Assembly: GCF_019844075.1 (NCBI RefSeq)
Contig: NZ_CP081964.1
Coordinates: forward strand, 2,480,001 to 2,544,000
DNA from: Curtobacterium sp. TC1
GTDB lineage: Bacteria; Actinomycetota; Actinomycetes; Actinomycetales; Microbacteriaceae
Length of the DNA stretch: 64,000 nt
Direction of reading: 5' to 3'
The notes under the pieces are model-generated. The model made no database searches and was not told the DNA's origin. It was given only the letters and a program-made list of their open reading frames with translations. The position numbers were made by a program, and so were the translations under genes. How positions within the stretch are numbered: position 1 is the stretch's first letter; each line of letters starts with the position of its first letter. This document shows, piece after piece, positions 8,822-17,656 of the stretch.

Positions 8822-10069
8822 TCATGCGCGGCCCCACCCGCCGCTGCTGTGCGCCACGAGCCCCTGCAGCTGCGCGAGCGCGAGGGCATCCGCCACCTCG
8901 GCTCCGGACAGCCCGGACCGACGAGCGATCTCGACCTCTGGCAGGGCGCGACGGCCGAGCGCGTCGAGGACGCGGACGACCTCCGGATCACGCTGGACCG
9001 ACACGAGGGGCTGGTCCGGCACCGCGGATGCACCGGACGCGGTCGCCGGGCGCAGCGCGGTGATCGGGTCCCCCGGGTGCACGACGAGTTGCGCACGACC
9101 CTGCGCCACGAGCCGGTGGCACCCGACCGACGCCGAGGACGCGAACGCCCCCGGCACGGCGAACACCGGGCGGCCGAGCTGGCCGGCATGGTGCGCGGTG
9201 TTGAGCGCGCCGGATCGCGCGCCGGCCTCCACGACGACCGTGGCGTCCGCGAGGGCGGCGATCAACCGGTTCCGTGCCAGGAAGCGCCACCGGGTCGGCC
9301 GTGTCCCCGGCGCCGACTCGGCCAGCAGCGCCCCCTGCCGAGCGACGTTGCGGAGCAGCTGGACGTTGCCGGCGGGGTAGAGCTGGTCGATGCCCCCGGC
9401 GAGGACCGCAACCGTCGGCGCGCCGGCGGCGATCGCGACGCGGTGTGCGACGGCGTCGATGCCGTAGGCGCCACCGCTGGTGATCGTGCAACCGGCGTCC
9501 GCTGCGGTCGAGGTGATCTCGGCGGCGGCCTCGGCCCCGGCGACGGTGTTCGCCCGCGATCCGACCACGGCCAGTGCGGGTGCACCGTCAGCGACGCTCG
9601 CGGTGGCGCTGCGCGTCCAGAGCACGAGCGGGGCGTGCGGGCCGAGATCGTCGAGCGCCGTCGGCCATCCAGGAGCACCGGGAACGAGCAGTCGGGCACC
9701 GACGCTCTCGGCCGCGGCGACGACGTCGGCCACGTCGGATCGGGCAAGCCGCGGTCGCCATCGGTCGATCGCCGTGCGCAGGACACCGTCGAAGGCGTCG
9801 GCGTCCTCCGCCCCGGGCACACCAGCGTCGACGCAGTCGGCGAGCAGCTCGTCGACCGCACCGTCCGCCGCCGACAGGACCGAGCCCAGTGCACGCTGCG
9901 GACCGAAGGCAGCCATCAGCTCGCCCGCGACGGAGTCCCCCGGCTCCACGATCACGGACCACGCGACCCGGGCTGCGGTCTCCACCGGATCTGACGTGTC
10001 GTCGGCTCCGAGGATCCGCCGGATCGCGACGAGGAGTTCGCCGCCTCGTCCGGACCCAACGCCGTTCAC
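8822..10069 (-). CDS. dprA: DNA-processing protein DprA
   Basis: Binds incoming single-stranded DNA and loads RecA during transformation; widely conserved even where competence is unproven. The 415-residue protein has a variable N-terminal helical region, a Rossmann-like domain with VVGSRANTVAG near 185 and TSGGAYGIDAVAH near 212, and a C-terminal winged-helix part ending in the last 60 residues. The GTG start overlaps the comM stop (GTGA), implying translational coupling. Confidence 0.93.
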   Translation of the reverse strand: MNGVGSGRGGELLVAIRRILGADDTSDPVETAARVAWSVIVEPGDSVAGELMAAFGPQRALGSVLSAADGAVDELLADCVDAGVPGAEDADAFDGVLRTAIDRWRPRLARSDVADVVAAAESVGARLLVPGAPGWPTALDDLGPHAPLVLWTRSATASVADGAPALAVVGSRANTVAGAEAAAEITSTAADAGCTITSGGAYGIDAVAHRVAIAAGAPTVAVLAGGIDQLYPAGNVQLLRNVARQGALLAESAPGTRPTRWRFLARNRLIAALADATVVVEAGARSGALNTAHHAGQLGRPVFAVPGAFASSASVGCHRLVAQGRAQLVVHPGDPITALRPATASGASAVPDQPLVSVQRDPEVVRVLDALGRRALPEVEIARRSGLSGAEVADALALAQLQGLVAHSSGGWGRA

Positions 10070-11589
10070 AGTGCGCTCCGCAGGGCGAGCGCGCCCCGGA
10101 CGTGGGTCCTGGTCGGACGGTCGACCGCATCGAGGTCGGCGAGCGTCCAGGCGAGCCGCATCACCCGGTCCCAGCCCCGCATGGTCAGGGTGCCGAGGTC
10201 GAGCGCCCGGTCGAGCTCGGTGGTCGAACCCGGTTCGATCCGACCGTCCGCCCGCAGCCACGCTCCGGTGACCTCGGCGTTCTTCGTCCATCCGGTTCCT
10301 CGGAGGCGTGCAGCCATCCGTGCCCGGGCAGCAGCGACCCCGGCGCGGGCCTCGGCCGTCGTCGGAGCGCTCCCGTCCGCACCGCGCATCTTCCCCGTCG
10401 TCACCCGGGGGACGAGCACCCGGATGTCCATCCGGTCGAGCAGCGGTCCGGACATGCGTCCGAGGTAGCGCCGGACCGCACTCGGCGGGCACTCGCACGG
10501 CTGTCCGTGCGCACCACCGGCGTTCCCGCACGGGCAGGGGTTGGCGGCGAGTACGACCTGGCACCGCGCCGGGAACTCGGCCGCCCCCGCTGCGCGGTGG
10601 ATCGTGATCCGCCCCGACTCGAGCGGCTGCCGGAGCGCATCGAGCACCGCCCGGGGGAACTCCGGCGCTTCGTCGAGGAACAGGATGCCGCCGGTCGCCC
10701 GCGACACCGCTCCCGGTCGCAGCACACCGGATCCTCCCCCGATCAGCGAGATCGCCGATGCCGAGTGGTGCGGGGCCTCCCACGGGGGCTTCGTGCTCCA
10801 CGATGCCGAACCGAGTCCGGCGACGGACCGGACGGCCGCGACCTCCAGCGCGGTCGCGTCGTCGAGGTCGGGCAGGAGTCCGGGGAGCCGCTCGGCGAGC
10901 ATCGTCTTGCCGGCACCGGGCGGACCGAGCAGGAGGGCGTGGTGTCCGCCGGCCGCGGCGGCGATGACGGCGCGCACCCCGATCGGGTTGCCGACGACGT
11001 CCGACAACTCGGCCACCGGGCGTTCGACCGTCGGCACCGGCACCGGCAGCACCGCGTCGACCTCGACCGGCGGCAACAGCGCTCCGGCGTCGATCGCTGC
11101 CGCCCGGAGCGAGTCGACACCGGTGGTGCGCACGCCGTCGACCACGCGTGCTTCGGGCAGGTTGCCGATCGGCAGCACGACCCGGTCGGCTCCGGCGTCT
11201 CGCGCGGCCAGCAGCATCGGGATGACCCCCGCCACCGGTCGGACCCGGCCGTCCAGGCCGAGCTCACCGATGTAGACGATGCGCTCGCTGACGTCAGGAG
11301 CGAGCCCGGCCCCGGCGAGCACCGCCATGGCGATCGCCAGGTCGAACCCGGAACCGCGTTTCGGGATCGCCGCGGGCGTCAGGTTCACCGTGATCCGACG
11401 TGCCGGCAGTGGACACCCGGCGTTCGCAGCAGCGGCTCGGACCCGCTCGCGCGCCTCGCCGAGCGAGGTGTCGGGCAGTCCGATGATGCTGAACGCGGGC
11501 AGCTGGCTGGTCAGGTGGGCCTCGACCTCGATCCGGCGGCCGGTCACCCCGAGCAGGGCGACGGCCGCAGCACGACCGATGCCCGTCAC
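10066..11589 (-). CDS. comM: ComM/YifB-type Mg-chelatase-like AAA+ ATPase
   Basis: In Vibrio and Acinetobacter, ComM is a hexameric helicase that promotes branch migration during natural transformation. The 507 residues contain an N-terminal Lon-protease-like fold with the ITVNLTPA motif near 66, Walker A GPPGAGKT near 217, Walker B ILFLDEAPEF, and the family-specific NPCPCGN with CECPP. The GTG start overlaps the stop of yraN (GTGA) and the stop overlaps dprA. The yraN-comM-dprA run is one transcription unit. Confidence 0.94.
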   Translation of the reverse strand: MTGIGRAAAVALLGVTGRRIEVEAHLTSQLPAFSIIGLPDTSLGEARERVRAAAANAGCPLPARRITVNLTPAAIPKRGSGFDLAIAMAVLAGAGLAPDVSERIVYIGELGLDGRVRPVAGVIPMLLAARDAGADRVVLPIGNLPEARVVDGVRTTGVDSLRAAAIDAGALLPPVEVDAVLPVPVPTVERPVAELSDVVGNPIGVRAVIAAAAGGHHALLLGPPGAGKTMLAERLPGLLPDLDDATALEVAAVRSVAGLGSASWSTKPPWEAPHHSASAISLIGGGSGVLRPGAVSRATGGILFLDEAPEFPRAVLDALRQPLESGRITIHRAAGAAEFPARCQVVLAANPCPCGNAGGAHGQPCECPPSAVRRYLGRMSGPLLDRMDIRVLVPRVTTGKMRGADGSAPTTAEARAGVAAARARMAARLRGTGWTKNAEVTGAWLRADGRIEPGSTTELDRALDLGTLTMRGWDRVMRLAWTLADLDAVDRPTRTHVRGALALRSAL

Positions 11590-11975
11590 AGCACACCCGC
11601 CAGGTGTTCCACGGCGGTCCGGTGCCCGTCGACGTGCACCGCGACGACGTCGATGCGGACGGCGCGTGCATGCACTTCGGGATGAGCGTCGAACCACTCG
11701 GGGACGAGTCGTCGCATCCGGGCGCGCTTCGTCACCGTGATCGCCTCGAACGGATGTCCCGTCGCCGTCCCGGATCGTGTCTTCACCTCGATGAACGCGA
11801 GCGTGCAGGAATCCCACGCGACGATGTCGATCTCGCCGCGGGCACACCGCCAGTTCCGTTCGAGGACCCGGAATCCTCGGCTTTGCAACCATGCCACGGC
11901 CCGGTCTTCACCGAACCGCCCCAAGCGACCGTTGCGGAGTGTTCGTCCGGGCGGACCCTGCACCTGCTGTTCCAT
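11586..11975 (-). CDS. YraN family nuclease-like protein (UPF0102)
   Basis: A 129-residue endonuclease-fold protein of unknown function. The restriction-enzyme-like core is visible as RNWRCARGEIDIVAWD followed by FIEVKTRSG, giving the E-x-D...ExK metal-site pattern. The start ATG follows GGAGG at an eight-base spacing; a longer frame upstream lacks this signal. It heads the comM-dprA-xerC transcription unit, where this family is almost always found. Confidence 0.9.
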   Translation of the reverse strand: MEQQVQGPPGRTLRNGRLGRFGEDRAVAWLQSRGFRVLERNWRCARGEIDIVAWDSCTLAFIEVKTRSGTATGHPFEAITVTKRARMRRLVPEWFDAHPEVHARAVRIDVVAVHVDGHRTAVEHLAGVL

Positions 11976-12075
11976 GTCGTTGCCTCCGCGACAACGATCG
12001 CGCGGCCGGCCGCGGCGCACAGCGCAGACGGTGGATCTGTGGAATCAGGTGCGGACGATCCGCTTTGGGGAGGAA

Positions 12076-12119
12076 TGACGAAGGACCCGGGTGATCGCGA
12101 TCACCCGGGTCCTTCGTCA
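12076..12119 (-). terminator. Perfect 44-bp palindrome after lsr2
   Basis: Two 22-bp arms are exactly complementary with no unpaired centre, starting nine bases past the lsr2 stop. Loop formation needs the central TCGCGA to open. Only a weak T-containing stretch follows on the minus strand. It most likely terminates the short lsr2 transcript and isolates it from yraN. Confidence 0.75.
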
Positions 12120-12127
12120 GCAGCCGA

Positions 12128-12475
12128 TCAGTGTGCGGCTGCGTACGCTTCCTGCACCTGGGTTGAGATACGACCACGGGTCGAGACCTCGTAGCCGTTC
12201 TCCTTCGCCCATTCGCGGATCTTGCCGAGCTCTTCCGAGTTCCCGCGCTTCGGGGCCGACTTCGGAGCCGTGCCACCGGTACGACGACCGGAGACCTTGC
12301 GCGCTGCTGCGATGTAGTCGGAGATCGCTTCGCGGAACTTGTCGACGTTGTCGTTCGTCAGGTCGATCTCGTACGACGATCCGTCGAAACCGAATTCGAC
12401 CGTGCGTCCTTCACCGGTGGTGATGGGGGAATCGTCGAGGTCGTCGACGAGCTGGACGGTGACCTTCTGTGCCAT
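12128..12475 (-). CDS. lsr2: Lsr2-type nucleoid-associated protein
   Basis: H-NS-like xenogeneic silencer that bridges AT-rich DNA in actinobacteria. The 115 residues have the N-terminal dimerisation domain (MAQKVTVQLVDDLDDSP; FGFDGSSYEIDLTNDN) and a C-terminal DNA-binding domain with the AT-hook-like RGR in VSTRGRISTQVQEAY. A basic linker (GRRTGGTAPKSAPKR) joins them. It is monocistronic, bounded by a good promoter upstream and a perfect palindrome downstream. Its location between yraN and the DUF2469 gene breaks up an otherwise conserved rnhB-DUF2469-yraN string. Confidence 0.94.
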   Translation of the reverse strand: MAQKVTVQLVDDLDDSPITTGEGRTVEFGFDGSSYEIDLTNDNVDKFREAISDYIAAARKVSGRRTGGTAPKSAPKRGNSEELGKIREWAKENGYEVSTRGRISTQVQEAYAAAH

Positions 12476-12511
12476 GCGCGGCTCCTGTTCATTGGACGGG
12501 AAATCCCGATC

Positions 12512-12540
12512 AGAATACCGCGTGGAATTGCCGCACGTCA
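12512..12540 (-). promoter_or_regulatory. Predicted sigma-70 promoter of lsr2
   Basis: TGACGT and TATTCT hexamers are spaced 17 bp in the only locally AT-rich stretch of the region. The -10 lies about 36 bp upstream of the lsr2 ATG, which has AGGAG in front of it. Confidence 0.5.
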
Positions 12541-12580
12541 CCGATCACCGGCGATTCATCGAATGCACCGGAAATGAAGA

Positions 12581-12904
12581 TCACTCGTCGAGTGCGAGTT
12601 CCTTCGGGAGTTCGAGTTCTCGCGACGTCAGTTCTTCGACATTCACGTCCTTGAACGTGAGGACGCGCACGCCCTTCACGAACCGGTCGGAACGGTAGAC
12701 GTCCCACACCCAGACGTCGTTCATCGTCAGTTCGAAGTAGAAATCGTGCTCGGTGTCCCGGCGCACGAGTTCGACCTCGTTCGCCAGGTAGAAACGTCGC
12801 TCCGTCTCGACCACGTAGCGGAACTGCGACACGACGTCGCGGTACTCGCGGTACAGGGCCAGCTCGACCTCGCGGTCGTAGTCGTCGAATTCGTCCTCAT
12901 CCAT
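12581..12904 (-). CDS. DUF2469 family protein
   Basis: A 107-residue acidic protein typical of actinobacteria, beginning MDEDEFDDYDREVELALYRE with the family-typical REYRDVVSQF. It is almost always encoded next to rnhB. No catalytic motif is apparent and no function is established. I use the ATG rather than the GTG three codons upstream because family members begin with this acidic stretch. Confidence 0.88.
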   Translation of the reverse strand: MDEDEFDDYDREVELALYREYRDVVSQFRYVVETERRFYLANEVELVRRDTEHDFYFELTMNDVWVWDVYRSDRFVKGVRVLTFKDVNVEELTSRELELPKELALDE

Positions 12905-13065
12905 TGCGCCCACAGTCTACGGCGACAGCAGCAGCAGCGCGCGCCCTCGACACGTGCCCCCACCTGAGCTCATCGAGGTTCCACAACACGCCGCCTGCGT
13001 TCCACCGACGTTCCACGACCGCGCTGGAGGTGCGCCGAGATGCCGAGATTTCGGAACCTCACGGG

Positions 13066-13115
13066 TGCGGGGCGGGGGCGGGGGCGGGGCGGGGCGGGGG
13101 GGGGCGGGAGGGAGC
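13066..13115 (+). repeat. G-rich tract with quadruplex potential
   Basis: Eight consecutive G-runs of three to nine bases, separated mostly by single C residues, lie between rnhB and the DUF2469 gene, just past the rnhB stop. The plus strand easily meets the G3+N1-7 quadruplex pattern. The minus-strand transcript would carry the C-rich complement. Confidence 0.85.
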
Positions 13116-13120
13116 AGCCG

Positions 13121-13819
13121 TCAGCCGACGAGCGCGTCGAAGCCGTCCAGCGAGACGCTCGAGGCCTGGTGCAACCACGACTTCCGGTGCAAGGCGTGCG
13201 CCCCGACCGTGCGGATGGCGTCGTAGTGCGCGGTCGAGCCGTAGCCCTTGTTCGACGCCCAGGCGTAGTGGGGCGCCTCGTCGTGGGCCGCGATCATCAG
13301 GGCGTCCCGTGCGACCTTCGCCACGATCGACGCCGCGGCGACCGATGCGCAGTCGCGGTCGGCCTTGACCTGCACGACGACCTCGAGCGGGTCCGTGGGT
13401 GGCCGGAGGGACGCCGGGACGGCTCGGGTGAGCCAGTCGAAGGACCCGTCCAGCACGACCACGGCGCCGTCGAGCGACAGGCCACCGGCGACGAGCGACT
13501 CGAGCGCCCGCGCTCCCGCGGCACCGAGCGCCGGGACGATCCCCTGCTGGTCGACGAAGTCCGCGGACGCCATACCCACCGCCGTGCGCGCCCAGCGCTG
13601 CACGACGGGGACCAGATCCGTCCGGCGCGCTTCCGACAGGAGCTTCGAGTCCGCGAGCCCCTGGGGCACACGACCGATGTCGAGCGTCACCGCAGCCACA
13701 CCGACGCCGACCGGACCAGCGATGGCGCCACGGCCGACCTCGTCCATCCCGATGACCGTGACGCGGCCCTCGGCGAGCAGACGCTTCTCGACCCGGAGCG
13801 ATGGACGGACGGCGGTCAC
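13121..13819 (-). CDS. rnhB: Ribonuclease HII
   Basis: Removes ribonucleotides misincorporated in DNA and RNA of RNA-DNA hybrids. The 232-residue protein contains the active-site motif IGMDEVGRGAIAGPV (DEVGRG) near residue 24, and the conserved DSKLLSEARR and AASIVAKVARD segments carrying further acidic ligands. The GTG start overlaps the lepB stop (GTGA), so lepB-rnhB is coupled. Confidence 0.95.
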   Translation of the reverse strand: MTAVRPSLRVEKRLLAEGRVTVIGMDEVGRGAIAGPVGVGVAAVTLDIGRVPQGLADSKLLSEARRTDLVPVVQRWARTAVGMASADFVDQQGIVPALGAAGARALESLVAGGLSLDGAVVVLDGSFDWLTRAVPASLRPPTDPLEVVVQVKADRDCASVAAASIVAKVARDALMIAAHDEAPHYAWASNKGYGSTAHYDAIRTVGAHALHRKSWLHQASSVSLDGFDALVG

Positions 13820-14559
13820 TGGTCGCGCTCCTCCACCCCGGCGAACACCTCGGGGTGGTCGTCGAGCCACGTCCAGCGGCTCGTCGGCCAGGAGATCACG
13901 AAGGCGCGGCCGGTCACGTCGGACAGCGGCACGAACCCCTTCGACGGGGTGTCCCCGTTGTAGCGGGAGTCCTTGGAGTCGTTGCGGTTGTCGCCCATCA
14001 CCCAGATGGTGCCCTTCGGCACGGTGACGGAGAAGTCGGTCGCCGATGCGGGAGCGCCGGCCGGCAGCTTGAGGTACGGCTCCTTGATGGGGACGCCGTT
14101 CACGGACATCTGCCCGAGGTCGTTGCAGCAGGAGACCTTGTCACCCGGCAGGCCGATCACGCGCTTGATGAGGTGGTCGTCGCTGTCACCGGTCCCGAGA
14201 CCGATCTGCGTCAGCACCCAGTCGATGGCCTTGGCGGGCTGGGTGTCGGGCGTCACGCTCGGCACCTCGGACCCGGCGAGCCATCCGCCCGGGTCCTTGA
14301 ACACGACGACGTCCCCGCGCTTGAGCGCCACGGCACCCGGGACGAGTTCGTTGACGATCACGCGGTCGTTGATCTGCAGCGTGTTCTCCATCGACGCCGA
14401 CGGGATGTAGAACGAACGGATCAGGAACGTCTTGACCAGGAACGACACGAGCAGTGCCGCGATGAAGATGATGACGAGGTCGCGGAGGAATGTGAGGATC
14501 CCGTTGCGCTGTTTCTCGGGCCGGGGCCTGCGCCCGGATTCCTCTGTCGTGTCCGTCAT
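13816..14559 (-). CDS. lepB: Signal peptidase I
   Basis: Membrane protease removing signal peptides from Sec and Tat substrates. The 247 residues have one transmembrane helix at about 24-48 followed by the catalytic domain outside the membrane. The catalytic Ser56 lies in YIPSASMENT and the general base Lys132 in HLIKRVIGLPGD; box E is GDNRNDSKDSR. A short insertion between the two active-site boxes includes a CC pair (KVSCCNDLG). It lies downstream of rplS across a terminator-like hairpin. Confidence 0.95.
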   Translation of the reverse strand: MTDTTEESGRRPRPEKQRNGILTFLRDLVIIFIAALLVSFLVKTFLIRSFYIPSASMENTLQINDRVIVNELVPGAVALKRGDVVVFKDPGGWLAGSEVPSVTPDTQPAKAIDWVLTQIGLGTGDSDDHLIKRVIGLPGDKVSCCNDLGQMSVNGVPIKEPYLKLPAGAPASATDFSVTVPKGTIWVMGDNRNDSKDSRYNGDTPSKGFVPLSDVTGRAFVISWPTSRWTWLDDHPEVFAGVEERDQ

Positions 14560-14612
14560 TTCCGCTCTCGTTCACACCGCGTCCGCCCGGGTTCAGCGGG
14601 CGCAAAGGGAAA

Positions 14613-14650
14613 GCCCCCCGTCGATGCACAACCGTACATCGGCGAGGGGC
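14613..14650 (-). terminator. Terminator after rplS
   Basis: A 14-bp stem including two wobble pairs is followed on the minus strand by TTTCCCTTT. It lies 43 bp beyond the rplS stop and ahead of lepB. Confidence 0.65.
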
Positions 14651-14692
14651 CAGCAGCGGCGTCCGGCTCGCGGACGCTCACTGTGAAGGCGA

Positions 14693-15049
14693 TCAGGCGT
14701 CGCGCTTCTCCTTGATCTTGCGGCGGGCCGCCTTGCCGCGGAGCTCGCGCAGGTAGTAGAGCTTCGCGCGACGGACGTCACCCTTGGTGACGATCTCGAT
14801 GTGGTCGATGATCGGCGAGTGCACCGGGAACCAGCGCTCGACGCCGACCTGGAAGCTCACCTTGCGGACCTTGAAGGTCTCGCCGACGCCGTGGCCCTGA
14901 CGGCCGATGACGACACCCTGGAAGACCTGGATACGCGAGCGCGTGCCTTCGACGATGTTCACGTGCACCTTGATGGTGTCTCCGGCGCGGAAGTCCGGGA
15001 CGTCGGTCCGCAGCGATGCTGCGTCGACGTTGTCGAGGAGCTGGCTCAT
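14693..15049 (-). CDS. rplS: 50S ribosomal protein L19
   Basis: Large-subunit protein at the subunit interface. The start giving [20 protein letters not shown] fits the family. The 118 residues contain the L19 signature region [20 protein letters not shown] and [16 protein letters not shown], and a basic C-terminus. Upstream in-frame extension is not needed. It is divergent from map with a 167-bp gap. Confidence 0.97.
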   Translation of the reverse strand: MSQLLDNVDAASLRTDVPDFRAGDTIKVHVNIVEGTRSRIQVFQGVVIGRQGHGVGETFKVRKVSFQVGVERWFPVHSPIIDHIEIVTKGDVRRAKLYYLRELRGKAARRKIKEKRDA

Positions 15050-15216
15050 GGCTGTTCTACTCTCTGCGGACGCACACGGGTCGCCGCGGATCGATGTCTG
15101 ATGAAGTGGTGGTGCGTGCCCGGTGTCGGCGACTCCCCCGTGGCAGAGTCCAGCCAGGGCACAGCGATCCATACTGCCACACGGAACGCCGGGGGCAAAA
15201 CAGCGAGGATGGACCC

Positions 15217-16008
15217 ATGATCGAACTGCGCACCCCCACCGAACTCGACGGCCTGCGTGTCGCCGGTCGGTTCGTGGCCGACGTCCTCGACGAGCTGCTC
15301 GACACCGTCGACGTCGGCGTGAACCTGCTCGAGCTCGACCGCGTCGCCGCGCGCATGATCGCCGAGCGGGGCGCCGAGAGCTGCTACGTCGACTACCACC
15401 CGTCGTTCGGCAAGTCGCCGTTCGGCAAGAACCTCTGCACCTCGGTGAACGACGCCGCGCTGCACGGCCTGCCCTTCGACCACGTGCTGCAGGACGGTGA
15501 CCTCGTCAGCCTCGACTTCGCCGCGAGCGTCGACGGCTGGGTGGCGGACTCCGCCGTCTCGGTGCAGGTGGGCACGGCGCGCGACGAGGACCAGACACTC
15601 ATCGCCACCGTCGAGCGCGCACTCGCCGCCGGCATCGCGCAGGCGGCGCCGGGCAACAAGCTCGGCGACGTGTCGCACGCGATCGGACACGTCGCGCACG
15701 AGGCCGGCTACGGCGTCAACCTGCAGTTCGGCGGCCACGGTGTCGGCCGCACCATGCACGGCGACCCGCACGTGCCGAACGACGGACGTCCGGGCCGCGG
15801 CCTGAAGCTCCGGCCAGGCCTGGTGGTCGCGATCGAACCGTGGCTCATGCAGGGCACCGACGAGCTGTACCAGGACGACGACGGTTGGACGCTCCGGAGC
15901 GTCGACGGCTCACGGGCAGCGCACGTCGAGCACACGGTGGCGGTCACCGAGGCCGGACCCGAGGTCCTGACCCTGCGTCGCGCCCAGCGCGCCGACCCGA
16001 CCGCCTGA
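15217..16008 (+). CDS. map: Methionine aminopeptidase, type I
   Basis: Removes the initiator Met from nascent proteins. In 263 residues all five dinuclear metal ligands are present: Asp in [11 protein letters not shown], Asp in [11 protein letters not shown], His in [10 protein letters not shown], Glu in AIEPW, and Glu in VEHTVAVT. The start at [18 protein letters not shown] gives the usual pita-bread N-terminus with [17 protein letters not shown]. It stands alone on the plus strand between rplS and trmD, which both run leftwards. Confidence 0.94.
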   Translation: MIELRTPTELDGLRVAGRFVADVLDELLDTVDVGVNLLELDRVAARMIAERGAESCYVDYHPSFGKSPFGKNLCTSVNDAALHGLPFDHVLQDGDLVSLDFAASVDGWVADSAVSVQVGTARDEDQTLIATVERALAAGIAQAAPGNKLGDVSHAIGHVAHEAGYGVNLQFGGHGVGRTMHGDPHVPNDGRPGRGLKLRPGLVVAIEPWLMQGTDELYQDDDGWTLRSVDGSRAAHVEHTVAVTEAGPEVLTLRRAQRADPTA

Positions 16009-16117
16009 CGGACTGGCGCGGCCCGCTCAGCGGTGACGCGCCAGCGTCACGCGGGCCGCGCCGACCGAGCCTGCGAGGGAGGACGGTGCAAGCCCGCCCC
16101 GCGCCTCCAGTCCGTCA
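16006..16117. repeat. Nested inverted repeats at map/trmD convergence
   Basis: An 11-bp outer repeat (TGACGGACTGG, beginning at the map stop codon, against CCAGTCCGTCA at 16107) encloses a second repeat pairing 16015-16026 with 16051-16062, which itself contains a small stem. This probably serves as a shared terminator for the converging genes, although T-tracts are lacking. Confidence 0.55.
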
Positions 16118-16153
16118 CGGCGGAGCCGAGTCTCGGGCCGGGGCAGTAAGACG

Positions 16154-16846
16154 CTAAACGTCCGGCAGCAGGTCGGGCCGGACGCGACGCGTCCGCTCCA
16201 CCTGCTGCTCGTGCCGCCACGCGGCGACCTTCCCGTGGTGCCCGCTGAGCAGCACCTCGGGCACGTCGTGGCCGCGCCACGACGCGGGCTTCGTGTACGA
16301 GGGGTACTCGAGCAGGCCGTCCTCGTGGGACTCCTCGACCAGGGACTCGGGGTTGCCGACGACACCGGGGACGAGTCGGCCGACGGCCTCGATCATGGCC
16401 ATCGCCGCGACCTCGCCGCCGTTGAGCACGTAGTCACCGAGCGAGAGCTCGACGACCGAGCAGCGCGACGCCGCCCACTCGAAGACGCGGGCGTCGATGC
16501 CCTCGTAGCGCCCGCAGGCGAACACGAGGTGGTCGGACGTCGACGCGAGCGAGCGCGCGATGGACTGCGTGAAGGGCGTGCCGGCGGGGGTCGGGACCAC
16601 CAGGGTCGACGAGCCGTCCGGCCGGAGCAGCGCGTCCAGTGCCTGCGCCCACGGCTCCGGCTTCATCACCATGCCCGCGCCGCCGCCGTACGGGGTGTCG
16701 TCGACGGTGCGGTGCCGGTCGGTCGTCCACGAGCGCAGGTCGTGCACGTGCAGGTCGAGGATGTTCTGCTGCCGGGCCTTGCCGAGCAGGGACACGTCCA
16801 GCACGGAGAAGAACTCCGGGAAGATCGTGACGATGTCGATCCGCAC
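16154..16846 (-). CDS. trmD: tRNA (guanine-N1)-methyltransferase
   Basis: Methylates G37 of tRNAs with G at position 36, preventing frameshifting. The 230-residue SPOUT enzyme shows the conserved [28 protein letters not shown] and the trefoil-knot SAM loop [12 protein letters not shown]. It begins five bp after the rimM stop, in the standard rpsP-KH-rimM-trmD operon. Confidence 0.97.
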   Translation of the reverse strand: MRIDIVTIFPEFFSVLDVSLLGKARQQNILDLHVHDLRSWTTDRHRTVDDTPYGGGAGMVMKPEPWAQALDALLRPDGSSTLVVPTPAGTPFTQSIARSLASTSDHLVFACGRYEGIDARVFEWAASRCSVVELSLGDYVLNGGEVAAMAMIEAVGRLVPGVVGNPESLVEESHEDGLLEYPSYTKPASWRGHDVPEVLLSGHHGKVAAWRHEQQVERTRRVRPDLLPDV

Positions 16847-16851
16847 GGCAG

Positions 16852-17397
16852 CTAGTCCGTGACCGTCTCGGGCCGGGAGGTGTCCTCGGGGTCCTCGAAC
16901 AGGCCCTGCGGCGGTGTGACCGTGACGGTGCCCGCCGCGATGTCGACCGCCGGCACGATCGCCGCGACGAACGGCACGAGGACCTCGCCGCGGGACGGGG
17001 TGTCGATCGCGAGCAGGTCCTGCGCCGGCATGTGGTCCACGCGGGCGACGGTGCCGACCTCGACGCCGTCGCGCAGGACCTTCAGCCCGACGAGCTGGTG
17101 GTCGTACCAGGCGTCGTCCTCACCGGTCTCGGCGTCGGCGTCCTGCTCGACCCAGAGGATGATGCGCGCCAGGGACTCGGCCGCGGTGCGGTCGTCGATC
17201 CCGGCGAAGAACGCGACGGGGTGACCGTTGTACCAGCGGAGTTCGTCCAGCTCGAGGGTCTTGCCCGACCACGGTGAGTCGTCGGGGACCTGGAGCGTGA
17301 ACGTGGCACCGGGGGTGAACCGACGATCCGGGTCGTCGGTGTAGAGCTCGAGCTTGATGCCGCCCTTGAGCCCGTGTGCCTTCGTGATGCGACCCAC
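16852..17397 (-). CDS. rimM: Ribosome maturation factor RimM (start uncertain)
   Basis: Assists 30S 3'-domain assembly by binding uS19. The N-terminal RimM domain ([19 protein letters not shown]) and the PRC-barrel C-terminal domain with [14 protein letters not shown] and [12 protein letters not shown] are clear. The annotated GTG encodes the V of the conserved VGR. Homology appears to begin a few residues earlier (TTQLRVGR), but no ATG, GTG or TTG exists between the khpA stop and this GTG, and no ribosome binding site precedes it. A non-standard start (ACG or ATT) next to the AGGGAG after the khpA stop is possible. Confidence 0.85.
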   Translation of the reverse strand: MGRITKAHGLKGGIKLELYTDDPDRRFTPGATFTLQVPDDSPWSGKTLELDELRWYNGHPVAFFAGIDDRTAAESLARIILWVEQDADAETGEDDAWYDHQLVGLKVLRDGVEVGTVARVDHMPAQDLLAIDTPSRGEVLVPFVAAIVPAVDIAAGTVTVTPPQGLFEDPEDTSRPETVTD

Positions 17398-17416
17398 CCG
17401 GAGCTGGGTCGTCTCC

Positions 17417-17653
17417 CTAGGAATCGGTGTCGACCACGTCGACCCGCACCCGCTTGCCGTCGGCCAGGGCCGAGACGAGGGTGCGGAGTGCCTTGGCGGT
17501 CCGCCCGGCACGTCCGATCACGCGGCCGAGGTCCTCGGGGTGCACGCGCACCTCGAGGACCTCGCCCCGCGGGGAGGTGGAGCTGGCGACGCGCACGTCG
17601 TCAGGGTGATCGACGATCCCCTTGACGAGGTGCGTCAGCGCGGATTCGAGCAA
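17417..17653 (-). CDS. khpA: KH domain RNA-binding protein KhpA
   Basis: A 78-residue single KH domain with the RNA-contact loop GRVIGRAGRTAKALR (GxxG). In Gram-positive bacteria KhpA partners KhpB and affects small-RNA and cell-envelope regulation. The start codon is TTG, three bases after the rpsP stop, so translation is probably coupled to rpsP. It is the second gene of the rpsP-khpA-rimM-trmD operon. Confidence 0.92.
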   Translation of the reverse strand: MLESALTHLVKGIVDHPDDVRVASSTSPRGEVLEVRVHPEDLGRVIGRAGRTAKALRTLVSALADGKRVRVDVVDTDS

Positions 17654-17656
17654 GGA

